Assembly: GCF_004364775.1 (NCBI RefSeq)
Contig: NZ_SOAL01000016.1
Span: 84,307 to 148,306, forward strand
DNA: 64,000 nucleotides
Reading direction: 5' to 3'
From: Comamonas sp. JUb58
GTDB taxonomy: Bacteria > Pseudomonadota > Gammaproteobacteria > Burkholderiales > Burkholderiaceae_C
Below the pieces are notes generated by a model, which was not told the DNA's origin, ran no database searches, and saw nothing but the letters and a program-made list of their open reading frames with translations. Of this stretch, positions 61,743-64,000 are shown one piece after another. Each line of letters starts with the position of its first letter. Position 1 is the first letter of the stretch. The position numbers were made by a program, and so were the translations under genes.

Positions 61743-62945
61743 TCATTGGCCCGCGAGGAAGGATTTGACCAGCGGCACGAGCTTGGCGACGATTTCATCG
61801 GCTTCGGCTTCGGTCAGGATCAGCGGTGGCACGATACGGATCACGGTGTCGGCGGTCACGCTGAACAGCAGGCCGGCTTCTTGCACGCCGCGCGTGATCA
61901 GCTCGCCGCAGGGCTTGTTCAGCTCCACGCCAATCATCAGGCCCTGGCCGCGCACCTCGACAAAGCCGGGCGTGCCCGCCAGTGCCTGGTTCAGCGCTGC
62001 CTTCAGGTAGTCACCCACCTTGGTGGCGTTGGCCAGCAGGCCTTCTTCTTCCATGATGGCGATGGTTTCCACACCGGCACGCATGGCCAGCGGGTTGCCG
62101 CCAAAGGTGGTGCCGTGGTTGCCCGGCTGCAGCACCTTGGCAGCCTTGGGGCCGGCCACGACGGCGCCGACAGGCACGCCCGAGCCCAGGCCCTTGGCCA
62201 GCGACATCACATCGGGCACGATGCCCGCCCATTGGTGGGCAAACCACTTGCCGGTGCGGCCCATGCCGGCCTGGATTTCGTCGACGATGAACAGCCAGTC
62301 CTTGGCATCGCAGAGCTCGCGTACCTGCTTCATGAAGTCGGCGCGCATCGGGTGCAGGCCGCCTTCGCCCTGGATGGGCTCCATCATCACGCCGACGATA
62401 TTGGGGTTGCCTTCGGTCGCTTCCTGCAGCGCGACGAAGTCATTGGCCGGCACGCGCAGAAAGCCGTCGAGCAGGGGGCCGAAGCCGTTGCGCACCTTGG
62501 GGTTGGCGGTGGCGCTCATCGTGGCGATCGAGCGGCCATGGAAGGCATGGTCGAACACGACGATCACCGGCTTTTCGATGCCCTTGTCCACGCCGTACTT
62601 GCGGGCGATCTTGATCGAGGCCTCGTTCGCTTCCAGGCCGGTGGAGCAGAAGAAGACATTGGTCATCTTCGAGCGCTCAACCAGCAGGGCTGCCAGCTTT
62701 TCCTGGCCCGGCACATAGTAGTAGTTGCTGGTGTGGATCAGCTTGGTCATCTGGTCGTGCAGCGCAGCGACCAGCTTGCCGTGGTTGTGGCCCAGCGTGT
62801 TGACGGCGATGCCGCCCAGCGCGTCGAGGTATTCCTTGCCGTTGACATCCCAGACACGCACGCCCTGGCCTCGCTCCAGTGCGACCGGCACGCGGCCATA
62901 GGTAGTCATCACGTGGGGCTCAGAAGGCTTGACGGTGTCTTGCAT
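61743..62945 (-). CDS. argD: Acetylornithine aminotransferase
   Basis: A 400-residue PLP enzyme of class III that makes N-acetylornithine (and may act on succinyl-diaminopimelate). FFCSTGLEANEASIKIARKYG, FDHAFHGRSIATMSAT, FIVDEIQAGMGRTGKWFAHQ (Asp that contacts PLP) and SLAKGLGSGVPVGAVV (PLP lysine). Head of the argD-argF operon; its stop is 17 bases before the argF start. Confidence 0.95.
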   Translation of the reverse strand: MQDTVKPSEPHVMTTYGRVPVALERGQGVRVWDVNGKEYLDALGGIAVNTLGHNHGKLVAALHDQMTKLIHTSNYYYVPGQEKLAALLVERSKMTNVFFCSTGLEANEASIKIARKYGVDKGIEKPVIVVFDHAFHGRSIATMSATANPKVRNGFGPLLDGFLRVPANDFVALQEATEGNPNIVGVMMEPIQGEGGLHPMRADFMKQVRELCDAKDWLFIVDEIQAGMGRTGKWFAHQWAGIVPDVMSLAKGLGSGVPVGAVVAGPKAAKVLQPGNHGTTFGGNPLAMRAGVETIAIMEEEGLLANATKVGDYLKAALNQALAGTPGFVEVRGQGLMIGVELNKPCGELITRGVQEAGLLFSVTADTVIRIVPPLILTEAEADEIVAKLVPLVKSFLAGQ

Positions 62946-63319
62946 GGAAATCTCCGGAAAAAAGAAACAGAATCAAAAAATCCGCCATGGCTCCAGACCC
63001 CTATGGCATGGCACCAGCGGAAGTCCCATTCTAGGGGCTGTGTAGCGACAGACTAGTGAAGAATGCGCATCACAGAATCGCAGCGGAGCCTGAGCGCCGG
63101 CATGGCCCAATACCGGCAGGCTAGACTACGCAGCGCAAGGGCCTCGGCATATCCGCTCCGCTGGCCTTTGCAGGCGGCGCAACGTTATGCGTTTCTTGCA
63201 TCTGATGATGTTTTGAACTTATGCCTTGCGCGTGCGTATCTCTTATATAAGAGTTAAAATACGGGTTTGGCCTGAGACAGTGATCCTGTGCTCAGGCGTC
63301 TATCAGAGGCTTCCATCCC
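62946..63319. other. Divergent control region of argD and the DUF3579 gene
   Basis: A 374-base gap with no gene. CTCTTATATAAGAG (63240-63253) is a perfect 14-base palindrome 66 bases upstream of the DUF3579 start and could be an operator or part of the promoter. Nothing else was recognised. Confidence 0.45.
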
Positions 63320-63691
63320 ATGGTTTCTCCAACATCTCAAGAAGTTTTCATTCTGGGTCTGACCCAGAATGGGAAGACCTTTCGCCCCAGCGACTGGGCG
63401 GAGCGTCTGGCGGGGGTGATGAGCCAGTTTCGTCCGGGCGGCATGCGCCGTGGTGGCCATTTGGGCTATTCGCCCTGGTGCGTTCCCACGACGATGAATG
63501 GCGCCAAATGCGTGATCGTCAAGCGCGAGCTGCAGGTCCATGAGCCGATGGCCTGGGACTTTGTGATGAACTTTGCGCGCGACAACGGACTGCAGACCAC
63601 CGATGCCTGCCTGATTCCGGAGGCGCCGGCCAAGCCTGGCGATCCGGCCAGTCCGGCCAGCAGCACTGGCAACACCACCACCAAGGCCTGA
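63320..63691 (+). CDS. DUF3579 protein
   Basis: A 123-residue protein of the betaproteobacterial DUF3579 family (VFILGLTQNGKTFRPSDWAERLAGVMSQFRP, then SPWCVPTTMNGAKCVIVKREL and MAWDFVMNFARDNGL). Function unknown. The last 25 residues are a low-complexity Ala/Pro/Ser/Thr tail. It stands divergent from argD, the usual place for this family in Burkholderiales. Confidence 0.9.
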   Translation: MVSPTSQEVFILGLTQNGKTFRPSDWAERLAGVMSQFRPGGMRRGGHLGYSPWCVPTTMNGAKCVIVKRELQVHEPMAWDFVMNFARDNGLQTTDACLIPEAPAKPGDPASPASSTGNTTTKA

Positions 63692-63707
63692 GTTATCAGG
63701 CCTTTTT
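63683..63707 (+). terminator. Terminator overlapping the DUF3579 stop
   Basis: AAGGCCTGA-GTTA-TCAGGCCTT followed by T's; the left arm contains the stop codon itself. Confidence 0.88.
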
Positions 63708-63833
63708 TGCGGGTGGGTGTTGGCTGGCTGGTGCTGCCCAGGCAGCATGTATGCATCGCGTGCTTGATGGGTGCGATGCTTGGGTCTGGCTTTGTTGTAT
63801 GAGCCCATCCAGCGCTGCCAAGAATCGGTCGAC

Positions 63834-64000
63834 TGACCCGTCCTAAATTAGATTGACAGTTTGGACGGTTGAACAGGCCGGAGCAATCCGGCCAATGACG
63901 CCCGGTGCACTGCATCGGGCGTTTGCATTTTCAGCGATGTGTGCAGCCTCTCGCTGTTGTATATCCGTATGGCCTCTGCCACCATCTGCCTGGCCTGCGC
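63834..64000 (-). mobile_element. IS3-family element, 3' end, cut by window edge
   Basis: The transposase C-terminus (next entry) together with the short flank up to TGACCCGTCCTAAATT at 63834 marks one end of an IS3-family element; the rest lies beyond the window. The true terminal inverted repeat could not be confirmed because the other end is not visible. Confidence 0.7.
63848..64000 (-). CDS. IS3-family transposase (OrfB) C-terminus, partial
   Basis: The last 50 codons of a DDE integrase-type transposase are read on the minus strand, with the family motif AIRIYNSERLHTSLKMQTPD followed by AVHRASLAG. The catalytic D, D and E lie upstream, beyond the window edge. The frame ends normally with TAA at 63848-63850. 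Confidence 0.85.
   Translation of the reverse strand, partial: AQARQMVAEAIRIYNSERLHTSLKMQTPDAVHRASLAGLLRPVQPSKLSI

Noticed and set aside
63026..63056. CTGT-N6-ACAG as a LexA box
   Set aside because: The spacing is 6 instead of 8 bases, so it does not match the LexA consensus.

Overview
The window is GC-rich bacterial chromosome with dense genes. Gene content and protein style point to a betaproteobacterium of the Comamonadaceae, most likely Comamonas or a near relative: Bug-type solute-binding proteins, DUF3579 beside argDF, a small Trp-rich protein, a circularly permuted ATP-grasp/alpha-E pair, and large palindromic intergenic repeats. The genus is inferred from gene style, not from a marker gene.

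Layout. 1-5.7 kb: start of an unidentified minus-strand gene, a lactate-permease-family transporter, a DEDDh exonuclease and a kynurenine gene group (APC permease, kynB, kynU). 5.9-6.5 kb: a roughly 0.6 kb imperfect palindrome. 6.6-13.8 kb: an RNA-repair locus, the most interesting part. It has rtcR (sigma54 activator), a sigma54-type promoter, rsr (Ro60 orthologue), four tandem Y-RNA-like structures (at least two with circularly permuted tRNA-like domains, one interrupted by a palindromic repeat), rtcB, a zinc-ribbon protein and rtcA. 13.8-19.3 kb: a cysteine-cluster protein and a proVWX glycine betaine/proline importer with two tandem binding proteins. 20-28.3 kb: UPF0114, acs, a LapA-like protein, cytochrome c, ilvD, and an MDR oxidoreductase divergent from an HxlR regulator. 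28.3-36.2 kb: a Bug protein, mgtA with a long leader that includes a candidate proline-containing leader peptide, mgtC, a two-component system and a small periplasmic protein.

36.4-43.4 kb: methyltransferase, small membrane protein, MFS transporter, a second palindromic element, then parE (with a LexA-like box upstream) and parC. 43.4-49.4 kb: LysR/amidase/Bug cluster, an MBL-fold lipoprotein-like hydrolase and two tandem RidA proteins. 49.6-54.8 kb: comEC, circularly permuted ATP-grasp and alpha-E proteins. 54.9-60.7 kb: iron and peroxide genes (TonB siderophore receptor with a Fur-like box, bacterioferritin, ahpC, ahpF). 60.8-64 kb: argF, argD, DUF3579 and the 3' end of an IS3-family element cut by the window edge.

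How the parts work together. In the RNA-repair locus, RtcR is expected to sense RNA ends and, with sigma54, switch on rsr, the Y RNAs, rtcB (RNA ligase) and rtcA (3'-phosphate cyclase). The Y RNAs would tether or gate Ro60 and its partners. The order rtcR / rsr-Y RNA-rtcB-rtcA is known from other bacteria. The unusual points here are the number of Y RNAs, the repeat inside one of them, and the zinc-ribbon gene between rtcB and rtcA. No CRISPR array, rRNA gene or canonical tRNA gene was found.
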